NCBI RefSeq assembly: GCF_003605435.1 | Contig: NZ_QXQB01000001.1 | Span: forward strand, 186,001-250,000 | Direction: 5' to 3' | Length of the DNA stretch: 64,000 nucleotides | Source: Paenibacillus pinisoli | Lineage (GTDB): Bacteria; Bacillota; Bacilli; Paenibacillales; Paenibacillaceae | Shown: in pieces, positions 25,841 through 34,088 of the stretch | Position numbering within the stretch: the stretch's first letter is position 1 | Layout: each line of letters opens with the position of its first letter | Made by a program: the position numbers and the translations under genes | Notes under the pieces: model-generated | Seen by the model: only the letters and a program-made list of their open reading frames with translations | Told to the model about the DNA's origin: nothing | The model's database searches: none

Positions 25841-27028
25841 TTACCAGCCGCTCAAGGTGAAGCGGTACAATTCAGTCTGGTTAATGGCGTAGCTGGTAGC
25901 GAACAGATATTTGTCATACCAGGAAAGCATGAACAGATTGTCGATATTGCGATAAATAACCGTGTCGGATACGAGCACTTCGTCCTCAAGGTAAGCGACA
26001 TGAAGCTCATTATTCCGGTTATCCTTCCCTGTCAAGTAAGCGATGCGAGAGTATCCATCGTCGATGGCATAATTCCAGATGTCTCCTTCCTTCAGCAGCT
26101 TATAGGAGCGGTCTTCCAGGTTAAAGCTATACAGGCCGGTGGTGTCGCCGATGGTACCTTGCAACAGCATACTTGTGTCACCGTAAAAGTTAAACTGCTG
26201 CAGATAGGTGCTGACGATGATCTCTTCTACCTGCTTCTCGTCGCCGCTGACATGAAAACGATAGATGCCAGAGCGCTCGCCAACCTGAGCCAATACATAG
26301 AATCCGCTCTGCGACGATCCTTCCGGGTCGACTGCTGTCATATCAATCATAATGAAGATTTCATCCGGCGAGATTTGCTCGCTGATGTCTGCGATCATAC
26401 TTACCATCTCATCATAACCATACGTCTGCTGCAAGGTAGCAGACGAGCTGCCGTTTGTCTCAAATAATGTAAAGTTGTTGCCGTTGAAGCCTATTAGTTG
26501 ATTTTTCCCGGCATATACAAGCGGCTCGTTGGGAAAATGGTGCGTTTCAATGATATGTTTGTCCTTCAACTGGTACATGTAATTATGCTGGTTATCCGAA
26601 TCCTTGTCATACTGGGTATAGAGTAATTGATTGCGATCCGGCGACAACACAACGCCAAATTCCACATTGTCCGCAATATCCGCCAGTTCGTTGTCCTCCA
26701 CCTGCAGCCTGGACAGCTTGATTCCGCTGAACGCGCTGGAAGGGCGATTCAAAATGACGGTGCGCTCATCCGCTACATCGAAGGCGTACACCGGGTAATC
26801 GAGATACAGCCGAACGACCGAATCAATCCGAAACGTATTGTTCGGCATTGCCTGCAGCTGATTCTCCACTTCCTCTTTGGAAATGGTAGTTAATTGCGAG
26901 CCATCCTTGCCTTGTTGGTACAAGTCGCCGATGCAGTAAATGCCGCCGACAAATATGAGCAGAATAAAGCCAAGCAGCAACAGATCACGCTGGCTGCGCC
27001 ACAACCGTGAACGTACGGGACTATTCAT
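25841..27028 (-). CDS. Membrane-anchored beta-propeller-like protein encoded with a two-component system
   Basis: 395 residues from ATG 27028 with GGAGGTG upstream, overlapping the kinase stop by 8 bp. One N-terminal helix (LLLLGFILLIFVGGIYCIG) anchors it with the bulk outside. The rest is a series of ~45-residue beta units with signatures such as GVVLSPDRNQLLYTQYD, GIYRFHVSGDEKQ, GLYSFNLEDRSYKLL and SRIAYLTGKDNR, like TolB-type propeller blades. No named family recognised. Co-translation with the kinase suggests it helps sense or tune the signal (inference). Confidence 0.72.
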   Translation of the reverse strand: MNSPVRSRLWRSQRDLLLLGFILLIFVGGIYCIGDLYQQGKDGSQLTTISKEEVENQLQAMPNNTFRIDSVVRLYLDYPVYAFDVADERTVILNRPSSAFSGIKLSRLQVEDNELADIADNVEFGVVLSPDRNQLLYTQYDKDSDNQHNYMYQLKDKHIIETHHFPNEPLVYAGKNQLIGFNGNNFTLFETNGSSSATLQQTYGYDEMVSMIADISEQISPDEIFIMIDMTAVDPEGSSQSGFYVLAQVGERSGIYRFHVSGDEKQVEEIIVSTYLQQFNFYGDTSMLLQGTIGDTTGLYSFNLEDRSYKLLKEGDIWNYAIDDGYSRIAYLTGKDNRNNELHVAYLEDEVLVSDTVIYRNIDNLFMLSWYDKYLFATSYAINQTELYRFTLSGW

Positions 27029-28475
27029 GACGCACCTCCGGGAAGCGAACGGTAACTGTAGATCCTTCCTTCAAGCGGCTGTTCATGCTGATCGTCCCGC
27101 CGTGCTGCTTGACAATGCTCTGCACAATCGACAAGCCGAGCCCTGAGCTGCCCTTCTCATTGCGTACCGCGTCATCGCTTCGGTAGAAGGGTTCGAACAC
27201 ATGCTCCAGTGCCTCCGGCGCAATGCCCTCGCCCCGATCGACGACTGACAGGATGTATTCTCCGGCAACGCGGCAAGCGGTGACGGTGATGACCGAGTCG
27301 ACATGGCCGTATTTGATCGAATTGTCGAGCAGATTTAGCAGTACCTCCTTCAGTTTGTCTCTGTCCCCTTGCATGATGAGCATATCCTGCAACTCATAAT
27401 TGATGGAGATGTTGTATTTAGCCCCTTTTACCAGCATATCCTCACACGCCTCTCGAACCACGTCGGCCAGATCGACGATATCCATGCGGTATTCATATTC
27501 GGGAGGCGCTGCAGTCGACAACTCCAAAATATCAACGACAAGCCGGTTAAGCCGATTGCTCTCCTTTATGATATGCTCCAGACCTTTATTGAAAAAAGCC
27601 GGATCGTTAAATCCGTTGTCTTTCACAATCTGCGCATATCCCAAAATCGTTGTGAGTGGCGTCTTCAACTCGTGTGTTACATTGTCGAAGAATGCCTTGC
27701 TGCGAACCTGAACGTACCTCACCTCATCACGTTCCCGCTCGATTACATCAATCTGCGCTCGAATTCGATCCATCATCACCTTGAAGCTGACAGCCAGTTC
27801 GCCAATCTCATCTCTGGTGGAAGGATCGATTACGACATTCAGATTGCCTTGTGCAACCTCGGCAGAACGCCTGGTAAGCTGGCGGATCGGTTGTGTAAGC
27901 GCGCGCGCCATAATTGCCGCTGCGATGGTGATGAAGACGAATATTGCTGCGGCGAATCCTTTGATCGTCTCCTGAAACCGTAAATTGCGCAGATAGAGGT
28001 GTGTATATTCCTTCTGGTATCTGACGATGCCGAGGATACTACCACCTGTCTCCAATGGAAAGGAGAGCGTCACCACCACACGTTTGTTCTTTATTGAGGT
28101 GTTGTACGCGATCTGGTTGTTCATTGCAGCGTTCAAGTCGAGTGCATCAGCAGGCATTGCTCTTGCGGTGCTGCTAAGCGGTTTGCCGTCCGGGCTGTAG
28201 AAAGCGAGACTGCCGTCGACGACTGAACCGACCTCCCGAGCCAGCCGATTCTTCTCGGCATCAAGCGAAGCTTCGCTTATCCGTTTGTTGCGCACCAAAA
28301 AATACTGATTGATGGCGATGTCCAGGTTCTTCTTGACATCTAGCATGTTATCGTGAATCAAGCGATGCATATTTTGCTCCGCTACATTATAAGAGATAAT
28401 AAGCAAAGTGGAGAGGCCGACAAACACGATTGCAGAGAAGATCGACACCAGCTTGAACTGGATCGTCCATTTCAC
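27021..28475 (-). CDS. Sensor histidine kinase with extracellular cache-like domain
   Basis: 484 residues. GTG start at 28475, overlapping the regulator stop (GTGA) and preceded by GAGGTG. TM1 (~8-28), an extracellular ~135-residue domain (cache-like), TM2 (~168-190), HAMP (RALTQPIRQLTRRSAEVAQG), H-box FFDNVTHELKTPLTT (phospho-His), N-box NLLDNSIKYG, G1 VVDRGEGIAP, G2 GSSGLGLSIV. Class I kinase for the adjacent OmpR-type regulator. Likely monitors the envelope, given the exporter downstream. Confidence 0.93.
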   Translation of the reverse strand: MKWTIQFKLVSIFSAIVFVGLSTLLIISYNVAEQNMHRLIHDNMLDVKKNLDIAINQYFLVRNKRISEASLDAEKNRLAREVGSVVDGSLAFYSPDGKPLSSTARAMPADALDLNAAMNNQIAYNTSIKNKRVVVTLSFPLETGGSILGIVRYQKEYTHLYLRNLRFQETIKGFAAAIFVFITIAAAIMARALTQPIRQLTRRSAEVAQGNLNVVIDPSTRDEIGELAVSFKVMMDRIRAQIDVIERERDEVRYVQVRSKAFFDNVTHELKTPLTTILGYAQIVKDNGFNDPAFFNKGLEHIIKESNRLNRLVVDILELSTAAPPEYEYRMDIVDLADVVREACEDMLVKGAKYNISINYELQDMLIMQGDRDKLKEVLLNLLDNSIKYGHVDSVITVTACRVAGEYILSVVDRGEGIAPEALEHVFEPFYRSDDAVRNEKGSSGLGLSIVQSIVKQHGGTISMNSRLKEGSTVTVRFPEVRHE

Positions 28476-29188
28476 AGTCGCACCTCGGCATCAAGTCGGT
28501 AACCGACTCCGAATACCGTCTCGATCACAGAGCCTGCAGCGCCCGAGCCGGCATCCAGCTTTTTGCGGATACGCTGCACATGAAGATCGACCGTACGTGT
28601 ATCGCCTGGAAATTCGAACCCCCACACCTTGTCCAGCAGTTCGCCGCGGGTGAACACTTTACGACTGTGTTCAGACAGGTACAGCAGCAGTTCGAATTCT
28701 TTGTTGGTTAGTTCGACTTTCACGCCACGGCTCCACACCTCCCGTTCGTCCTTGCGAATCTCAACATGTGCACCCAGATGCAGCACCTTCCCGGAATGGC
28801 TCACCATGCTCTGGCTAATTTGCTCAATGCGTCGGAAAATCGCACGAATCCGGGCGATTACCTCCCGAATATCAAACGGCTTTGTAATATAATCGTCAGC
28901 TCCCAATTCCATACCCAGCACCTTGTCGACCATTTCCGACTTGGCTGTAATCATAATGACCGGAATCTTCCTTTCGGCGGACAGCCTGCGGCACAGATCA
29001 AAGCCACTGACGTCAGGCAGCATCAAGTCGAGCAGCACCAGATCGGGGCGCTCCACTTCCGCAGCCTTCAGCCCTTCAGCGCCGGTGGCGGCGCATCTTA
29101 TGATGAACCCCTCCTTAGCCAATGAATAATTCAATAGATCTCGGATGGCGTCCTCGTCTTCAATAATAAGCAATTGTTTCGGTCTCAA
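28472..29188 (-). CDS. OmpR/PhoB-family response regulator
   Basis: 238 residues. TTG start at 29188. Receiver domain 1-120: acidic pocket IIEDED, phospho-acceptor LLDLMLPDVSG (~Asp53), Thr in MITAKSE, Lys in ADDYITKPFD. Winged-helix DNA-binding domain 130-235: VELTNKEFELLLYLSEHSRKV, FTRGELLDKVWGFEF, RTVDLHVQRIRKKL. First gene of the operon regulator-kinase-propeller. The exporter just downstream is the obvious target, though a terminator and separate promoter lie between. Confidence 0.95.
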   Translation of the reverse strand: MRPKQLLIIEDEDAIRDLLNYSLAKEGFIIRCAATGAEGLKAAEVERPDLVLLDLMLPDVSGFDLCRRLSAERKIPVIMITAKSEMVDKVLGMELGADDYITKPFDIREVIARIRAIFRRIEQISQSMVSHSGKVLHLGAHVEIRKDEREVWSRGVKVELTNKEFELLLYLSEHSRKVFTRGELLDKVWGFEFPGDTRTVDLHVQRIRKKLDAGSGAAGSVIETVFGVGYRLDAEVRL

Positions 29189-29351
29189 TTCCCGTCACTC
29201 TCCCAAATAGCCAAGTCAGTAAACATGTTACATCTACGATACAAGTTACACTACGATCGATACAAATTTCGAATACAATAGAGTTATTAATTGGAGTTGC
29301 ACATAAATGCTGTCGAATAGAACTGATATCTCAAAGAGGTGTAAACCAGCA

Positions 29352-29903
29352 ATGTTGGACGAGAATGTATTTCGAGACGCATATGCCAACTATAAAACAG
29401 ATATTACCCGATATCTAGTAAAAATCACTGAAAATCTCCATGATGCCGAAGATCTGGCTCAAGAGTGTTACATTCGACTGCTGAAAACGGCTAACAGCGT
29501 GCCGGAGGAAAATTTGTTTCTTTACTTACGCGTAATCGCCCGCAATCTGGCGATTGATTCGCTGCGCAAGGGAATGCGCACCAAGGTGAAACTACAGCAG
29601 GCTGAGCTCAAAGTTCAGCACAACGATGTGTATGAGTTGGAAGTGCTCGAGGGGATTGAGGAAATCGTTTCGCTGGTGGTTAACCGCGCACATCGCCAAA
29701 TATTGGAGCTGCGATTGCTCCATGGTTACTCGATCAAAGAGACCGCCACCTTGGTAAACAAGAGCGAGAGTTTGGTGCGCATGTCGCTATTTCACGCTGT
29801 TAAGCGTATTCGTAGTCATAGCGGCTGGTACAGGAACCGTATGGGGTTGGCGAATCGAAGGCTGCATCAGCCGATCAAGCGTCCCATCGTTGAGCAGCGC
29901 TGA
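29352..29903 (+). CDS. ECF-type RNA polymerase sigma factor
   Basis: 183 residues from ATG 29352 (GAGGTG upstream), which gives the usual ECF N-terminus; an in-frame ATG at 29307 with GGAG is an alternative that adds 15 residues. Region 2: FRDAYANYKTDITRYLVK, HDAEDLAQECYIRLLK, FLYLRVIARNLAIDSLRK. Region 4: VNRAHRQILELRLLHGYSIK, ETATLVNKSESLVRMSLFHA. No anti-sigma gene follows. It is divergent from the two-component operon, so the sigma factor may contribute to that operon's or the exporter's expression (inference). Confidence 0.9.
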   Translation: MLDENVFRDAYANYKTDITRYLVKITENLHDAEDLAQECYIRLLKTANSVPEENLFLYLRVIARNLAIDSLRKGMRTKVKLQQAELKVQHNDVYELEVLEGIEEIVSLVVNRAHRQILELRLLHGYSIKETATLVNKSESLVRMSLFHAVKRIRSHSGWYRNRMGLANRRLHQPIKRPIVEQR

Positions 29904-29973
29904 GATGTGTATGAATTGAAAGAATTGACTCCCTCACTTCGCTTAATGGATACGGATAACTAAACCAAATTAT

Positions 29974-30013
29974 GAAAGGCCACCTTCATTGTTAAATCCG
30001 AAGGCGGCCTTTC
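29974..30013 (+). terminator. Hairpin after the ECF sigma gene
   Basis: GAAAGGCC-A-CCTTC pairs with GAAGGCGGCCTTTC across a 12-nt loop. The T-rich tract that follows is short, so strength is moderate. Confidence 0.6.
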
Positions 30014-30323
30014 AAGCCAATTTATTACTGATTCCCGTTTTATTGGAATTACCTATTAAAATTGAATGCCAACTTGTTGACAGCTATATTTGATCCGGAT
30101 TTCTATACTTCGAAGTATGCAACTGCTCGATCAGGGAGCAGCCATTTATGAAACTCTGGATAATAGGGCTGCTGGAACGGTCCGGTCGTAACCACGACCT
30201 GATTCGCTGAGGATACAGCGCGCATCCAAAACAGATATAAGAGTATGATGAAGCAGAGTTTGATTGCTAGTCGACATAAAGGAGCAGCTTACTCTCTATA
30301 AAAAACAAAGGAGGCAGCTTCAG
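30014..30323. other. Gene-poor intergenic region
   Basis: No supported gene. A 20-codon plus-strand ORF (ATG 30148, MKLWIIGLLERSGRNHDLIR) lacks a convincing ribosome site. A small hairpin CTGCTCgatcaggGAGCAG lies near 30123-30141. Confidence 0.4.
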
Positions 30324-31100
30324 CTACATCCCCATAATATGATAGCCAGCATCGACATGCAGCACTTCCCCGGTAACGCCGCGCGCTAAGTCGCTTAGCA
30401 GGAATAGAGTGGCGTCCCCTACTTCATCCTGGTCGATATTGCGTCGAAGCGGCGCCTTCTCCTCTATGGTCGTCATAATATCGTTAAAGCCGGATACGCC
30501 TTTGGCAGACAAAGTGCGGATCGGTCCTGCCGACACCGTATTAACGCGGATGCCAAGCTTCCCTAAATCCTCTGCCAAATATCTGACGCTTGCTTCGAGC
30601 GCCGCTTTGGCGACACCCATCACGTTATAATTTTTGACGACGCGCTCGGCGCCGATGTAGGACTGGGTAACGATGCTTCCGCCTTCTGTCATCAGCGGAC
30701 TCGCCGCTCTTGCTGCGGCAACCAGCGAATATGCACTGGAATGCTGAGCCAGCGTATAGCCCTCCCGCGTCGTGTCGATGTAGCCGCCTTTCAAATCCTC
30801 CCTGTCCGCAAATGCGATAGAATGCACAAGGCCGTGGATAATGCCGGATTTTTTCTTGATTTCCTGGAATGCGCCTTCGATGCTTCCATCATCGTTCGCA
30901 TCGCAGGCCACGCACATCAGCGGTTCTATATTGTTCTCCTGCAGCAGCTCCTGCAGCTTCAGATAGGAACGCTCTTTCCTATACGTAAATATAAGCTTTG
31001 CGCCTTGTGAATGCAGCGCTTTCGCTACGCCCCAAGCCAAGCTTCGGCTATTGGCCACGCCCATCACAACAATCGTTTTGCCATTCATTAATCCGTGCAT
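30324..31100 (-). CDS. fabI: Enoyl-ACP reductase, NADH type
   Basis: 258 residues from ATG 31100 with GAGGAGG upstream. Divergent short-chain dehydrogenase: cofactor site VMGVANSRSLAWGVAKAL, SIAFADRED, and the FabI catalytic pair Tyr-x6-Lys in NYNVMGVAKAALE, then RVNTVSAGPIRTLSAKG. It carries out the last step of each fatty-acid elongation cycle in the cytosol and is the triclosan target. Promoter TTGACA-N17-TACGAT with a perfect FapR operator directly downstream shows malonyl-CoA-responsive repression, as for fabI in B. subtilis. Confidence 0.96.
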   Translation of the reverse strand: MHGLMNGKTIVVMGVANSRSLAWGVAKALHSQGAKLIFTYRKERSYLKLQELLQENNIEPLMCVACDANDDGSIEGAFQEIKKKSGIIHGLVHSIAFADREDLKGGYIDTTREGYTLAQHSSAYSLVAAARAASPLMTEGGSIVTQSYIGAERVVKNYNVMGVAKAALEASVRYLAEDLGKLGIRVNTVSAGPIRTLSAKGVSGFNDIMTTIEEKAPLRRNIDQDEVGDATLFLLSDLARGVTGEVLHVDAGYHIMGM

Positions 31101-31135
31101 GCTGTACCTCCTCTGATCCATTGATCAGAACTCTT

Positions 31136-31152
31136 TTAGTACCTAGTACTAA
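31136..31152. promoter_or_regulatory. FapR operator
   Basis: TTAGTACCTAGTACTAA, a perfect 17-bp palindrome matching the FapR consensus, lies just downstream of the fabI -10 box. FapR represses fatty-acid and phospholipid genes until malonyl-CoA releases it. Confidence 0.9.
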
Positions 31153-31156
31153 TTTT

Positions 31157-31185
31157 ATCGTAATCGTTTTTAAGCCACGTGTCAA
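31157..31185 (-). promoter_or_regulatory. fabI promoter
   Basis: TTGACA (31180-31185), 17-bp spacer, TACGAT (31157-31162) on the minus strand. The FapR palindrome begins 4 bp downstream of the -10 box. Confidence 0.7.
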
Positions 31186-31200
31186 TTCGATGCTTCATCA

Positions 31201-31232
31201 TGAAAAAAACCGCTGCCACTGGGCAACGGGTT
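31201..31232 (-). terminator. Terminator after the broken small gene
   Basis: CCGTTGCC/GGCAGCGG stem with a CAGT loop and T7 on the minus strand, 11 bp after the 31241 stop. Its presence argues that a transcribed gene once ended here. Confidence 0.8.
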
Positions 31233-31240
31233 GCTTCAAA

Positions 31241-31392
31241 TTATCGGTACATATCCGCCAAGCCAGGGCTATGTTCATTCGGCATTTCAGGCATTTGCGG
31301 TACAGGAAATCCAGCAGGCGGCTGCCGGGTCCGGCTGATCCGGCTTGATGACGTTAATCAATTCCTCTTTGTAATAATACTTATACCCTAGC
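31241..31392 (-). pseudogene. Broken small gene (~50 aa) between DUF2512 gene and fabI
   Basis: An AAAGGAG site (31392-31398) is followed by a frame reading YKYYYKEELINVIKPDQPDP that stops early. In the adjacent frame the text continues as PPAGFPVPQMPEMPNEHS then PGLADMYR and a TAA at 31241. Dropping one base near 31321-31326 joins them into one Pro-rich, hydrophilic protein, directly followed by a terminator. No ATG/GTG stands at the expected start, so the gene seems doubly damaged. It could instead be a sequencing error or an unrecognised short protein. Family not recognised. Confidence 0.4.
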
Positions 31393-31419
31393 TCCTTTGT
31401 AGTCAAGATATCAAATTAA

Positions 31420-31761
31420 TTAAGCAGGCGCTTCAAGTTCTTCATTAAATACGTAACGATGAAGGTACCATTCAGCAATTGACAGAATCAACGAAATCGT
31501 AACAATTTCACCCATGCTTAAAGTCCAATTGAACAGATAAGCAACAGCATATAGATATACGGCTGCCAACACAAAATCCGATATCGTAGCGAACAAATTA
31601 TTGGTCGCGCGAAGCAGCAGCTGGTCGCCTGCAACATAAGCAATGACTGTTAACGCCGTTGCAGCGCACAAAGCGCCCCACAACGTCGCTTGGGAATAAT
31701 ATAGCAGCAGCGTAACAACAATGGCCCCGTTAATAATCCACTTTAATAAAAAATTGGCCAT
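31420..31761 (-). CDS. DUF2512 (YndM-like) small membrane protein
   Basis: 113 residues from ATG 31761 with AAAGGAGG 7 nt upstream; the in-frame start at 31818 would add a hydrophilic stretch that includes this site. Four membrane helices: LKWIINGAIVVTLLLYYS, LWGALCAATALTVIAYVAG, ISDFVLAAVYLYAVAYLF, MGEIVTISLILSIAEWYLHR. Length and helix pattern fit DUF2512 of Bacillaceae/Paenibacillaceae. The role is unknown; some relatives are expressed in sporulation. Confidence 0.8.
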   Translation of the reverse strand: MANFLLKWIINGAIVVTLLLYYSQATLWGALCAATALTVIAYVAGDQLLLRATNNLFATISDFVLAAVYLYAVAYLFNWTLSMGEIVTISLILSIAEWYLHRYVFNEELEAPA

Positions 31762-31859
31762 TCTTATTCCTCCTTTCACTTTTTCCCCTTCCCAGAATAC
31801 ACTTGCATAGCGTCCCACCTTTCAGCAGCTTTCATCCTTATCCGATTGACGACACAAAA

Positions 31860-31883
31860 AAGAAGCCTTAAAAAAAGGCTTCT
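31860..31883 (-). terminator. Terminator of the HemAT-like gene
   Basis: AAGAAGCCTT/AAGGCTTCTT stem followed by a T-run on the minus strand, 22 bp after the stop. Confidence 0.85.
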
Positions 31884-31904
31884 TGCTTCGAACAAAGATT
31901 TTCA

Positions 31905-33236
31905 TTATGCTTGCTGCGCCGCTTGATGAAGCGTCGCCGCCGAGTCCACAACCTTATCGGTCGCTTGTCCAATCTCTTCAATCGTCTGCACAAGCGCCTT
32001 CATCCCCTGCTCAACCGTCTCGACAGTGGCGAGGCTGCTCGACATGGACTGCACAATATGCTGAAAGGCAACCTCTGTCGCCTCCGACTCCGACTTGCTG
32101 TCTTGAACGATGCTGTGAACCTCAGTGATGGATGCGGCCACCTTCTCCGAATACTCGCGCGTTTGCACGATGTAAGCATGAATCTGGGTGACGGACTGCT
32201 TCGTCTGATCTGACAGCTTGCGCACCTCTTGGGCCACTACCGCAAATCCGCGTCCGTGCTCTCCCGCTCTAGCTGCTTCAATGGCAGAGTTGAGCGCCAG
32301 CAGGTTCGTCTGAACCGCAATATCCTGCACCAAGCTGACGACTTGCCCGATTTCCTGAACCGATTGGTTCAGCTGCTTCACGACCTCGTCCATTGAGCTT
32401 GTTCGCATCAGAATAGACGCGATGCTTGCCTCCAATGCGGCAAGCTTGGTTTGGCCTTCCGCCGCAAGCGCCTGAGTATGTCTGGACGCCTCCGCACCGC
32501 GATGCACGGAGCCGTTGACATCGGCGCTGCTGGCAACCAGATGCTGGACAGACGCTCTCGTCTGCTCGGCAATAACCGTCATGTCTTCGCTCACAACCGT
32601 TATCTTATGCTTGAGCTCCTCCTTCACCCGTTCATATTGGAGCTCTCGTTGACGCACATTTTCCTTCTCGTAGGCCTCAAGCACAATTTGCTGCTCGAAA
32701 TTGAGAATTTTCGTAATCACAGTGCTGATGCGGATAAGCTGCTCACGATCCTCGACATGGCGGTATACCAAATTCAGAAGCGTATCCTGCAAGTTTTGAA
32801 AAGCGCCCATATACCACTTCGGCTCGAGGCCGATCCGGTAGTGCACGCTGGCTACACGCTGCCGCTTCTTCAGGAAATCCTCGTCGATATGGCCGCTGAA
32901 CATCTCAATCAAATGGGCTTTCAACGTGAATTGGAGCCGCTCGATGGTGCTGTTCTCCACAATAATGTCTTTCAGTTGATCCACATTCGTAATGGTCTGA
33001 TAGAAGGTATCGACAATCGTATCGATATGGCGCTCAATCAATGCTTGTAGCGATTTTGCAAGCCGGATGTCATCCAGCGTCAATTCAATCATCTCCAGCT
33101 GCTTCACGATAACCGGATCGTCGATACAAATGACCGCATCAAGCGACGGCTCAGACTCCTTCCAATCGGGCAGCCCGAGCGTATTCTTCCTTCCCATCAG
33201 CTGGCTTGAAATGGCCGAAAACGGGCATTTTTTCAT
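31905..33236 (-). CDS. hemAT: HemAT-like globin-coupled methyl-accepting chemotaxis protein
   Basis: 443 residues from ATG 33236 with AGGGGA 5 nt upstream; the ATG at 33260 lacks a site. No membrane helix, so cytosolic. Sensor globin ~40-185 with the proximal-His segment [21 protein letters not shown] coiled linker is followed by the MCP signalling hairpin: [52 protein letters not shown]. Family role: heme binds O2 and modulates CheA for aerotaxis. The N-terminus has a Cys-Pro (KKCPFS). Single-gene unit with its own terminator. Confidence 0.92.
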   Translation of the reverse strand: MKKCPFSAISSQLMGRKNTLGLPDWKESEPSLDAVICIDDPVIVKQLEMIELTLDDIRLAKSLQALIERHIDTIVDTFYQTITNVDQLKDIIVENSTIERLQFTLKAHLIEMFSGHIDEDFLKKRQRVASVHYRIGLEPKWYMGAFQNLQDTLLNLVYRHVEDREQLIRISTVITKILNFEQQIVLEAYEKENVRQRELQYERVKEELKHKITVVSEDMTVIAEQTRASVQHLVASSADVNGSVHRGAEASRHTQALAAEGQTKLAALEASIASILMRTSSMDEVVKQLNQSVQEIGQVVSLVQDIAVQTNLLALNSAIEAARAGEHGRGFAVVAQEVRKLSDQTKQSVTQIHAYIVQTREYSEKVAASITEVHSIVQDSKSESEATEVAFQHIVQSMSSSLATVETVEQGMKALVQTIEEIGQATDKVVDSAATLHQAAQQA

Positions 33237-33548
33237 ATATTCCCCTACTCCTATGCTCATTGGTGATGTACGTACAGAAACGGGCGTTGGCGCAGCTTTC
33301 TTCGATCATGATAAGACCTCTATCATTGTAATGGATTTTATTGGTGCTCGTTTGACATGCAAAGCCATAATATGTGAAGATTTAAAGAACTTCTTAAGCC
33401 GCGCCCTGCCTGAAAAGAAGGCATTCCATCAGATGTCACCAGTTCTGTTTGCGGATTACTTTTAATGGGAGTACTGAACCATGGAAGGATCAGGGTGAAG
33501 GGAATGCTCATGTTAAAATTGAGGCATGTGTGAAATGGAGGAAAAAAG
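33237..33548. other. Divergent intergenic region, HemAT-like / P-loop protein
   Basis: Must hold promoters for both neighbours. A plus-strand open frame runs through to 33465 but continues from inside the hemAT antisense and has no ribosome site, so I treat it as noise. Confidence 0.4.
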
Positions 33549-34088
33549 ATGTCAGCTGGCATTTATATGATCACCGGAGTGATGGCAAGCGGAAAGTCGA
33601 CTGTAGCTGAACTGCTGGCTCAGAGGTTTGACCGGTCCGTACACTTGCGCGGTGATTTATTTCGAAGAATGATTGTGAGGGGCCGGGAGGAAATGCTGCC
33701 CGAGCCGTCTAATGAAGCGCTTAGTCAGCTCGATCTGCGTTACCGCCTTACAGCGGCGGCGGCAGACGGCTATAGCGCGGCAGGTTTCGCCGTGATCGTA
33801 CAAGACGTTATCGTTGGACCTGCTCTCTCGCAGTTTGTTTCCTATATAAAGAACAGGCCGCTTTATCTGGTCGTATTGGCACCGAGTGAAGAAACAATTC
33901 TCCGCAGGGAAGCTGAGCGCAGCAAAAAAGGCTACGGCCTCTGGTCCGTAGCTGGTTTGAACCGCCTATTGCAGCAAGACACGCCCAAATTGGGGTTATG
34001 GCTGGATACGTCCAGCCTATCGCCCCAGCAGACGGCGGATGAAATATGGAATCGCGTCCATACGGAGGGCTTGCTGTTCGAAGCTTAG
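33549..34088 (+). CDS. P-loop kinase-like AAA protein
   Basis: 179 residues; ATG 33549 after TGGAGG. Walker A YMITGVMASGKSTVAELL at the N-terminus, LRGDLFRRMIV (substrate/lid region), VIVQDVIVGP (Walker B-like strand, Asp), YLVVLAPSEETILRREAER (Arg-rich lid) and LWLDTSSLSPQQTADEI at the end. The plan resembles chloramphenicol phosphotransferase, zeta-toxin and shikimate-kinase-like small-molecule kinases. Substrate unknown; there is no antitoxin gene, so a toxin role is unlikely. Its stop overlaps the convergent glycosyltransferase stop by 4 bp. Confidence 0.8.
   Translation: MSAGIYMITGVMASGKSTVAELLAQRFDRSVHLRGDLFRRMIVRGREEMLPEPSNEALSQLDLRYRLTAAAADGYSAAGFAVIVQDVIVGPALSQFVSYIKNRPLYLVVLAPSEETILRREAERSKKGYGLWSVAGLNRLLQQDTPKLGLWLDTSSLSPQQTADEIWNRVHTEGLLFEA

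Noticed and set aside
33067..33465. Plus-strand open frame entering the gap before the P-loop gene
   Set aside because: Most lies antisense to hemAT and the remainder has no start context or recognisable protein features.
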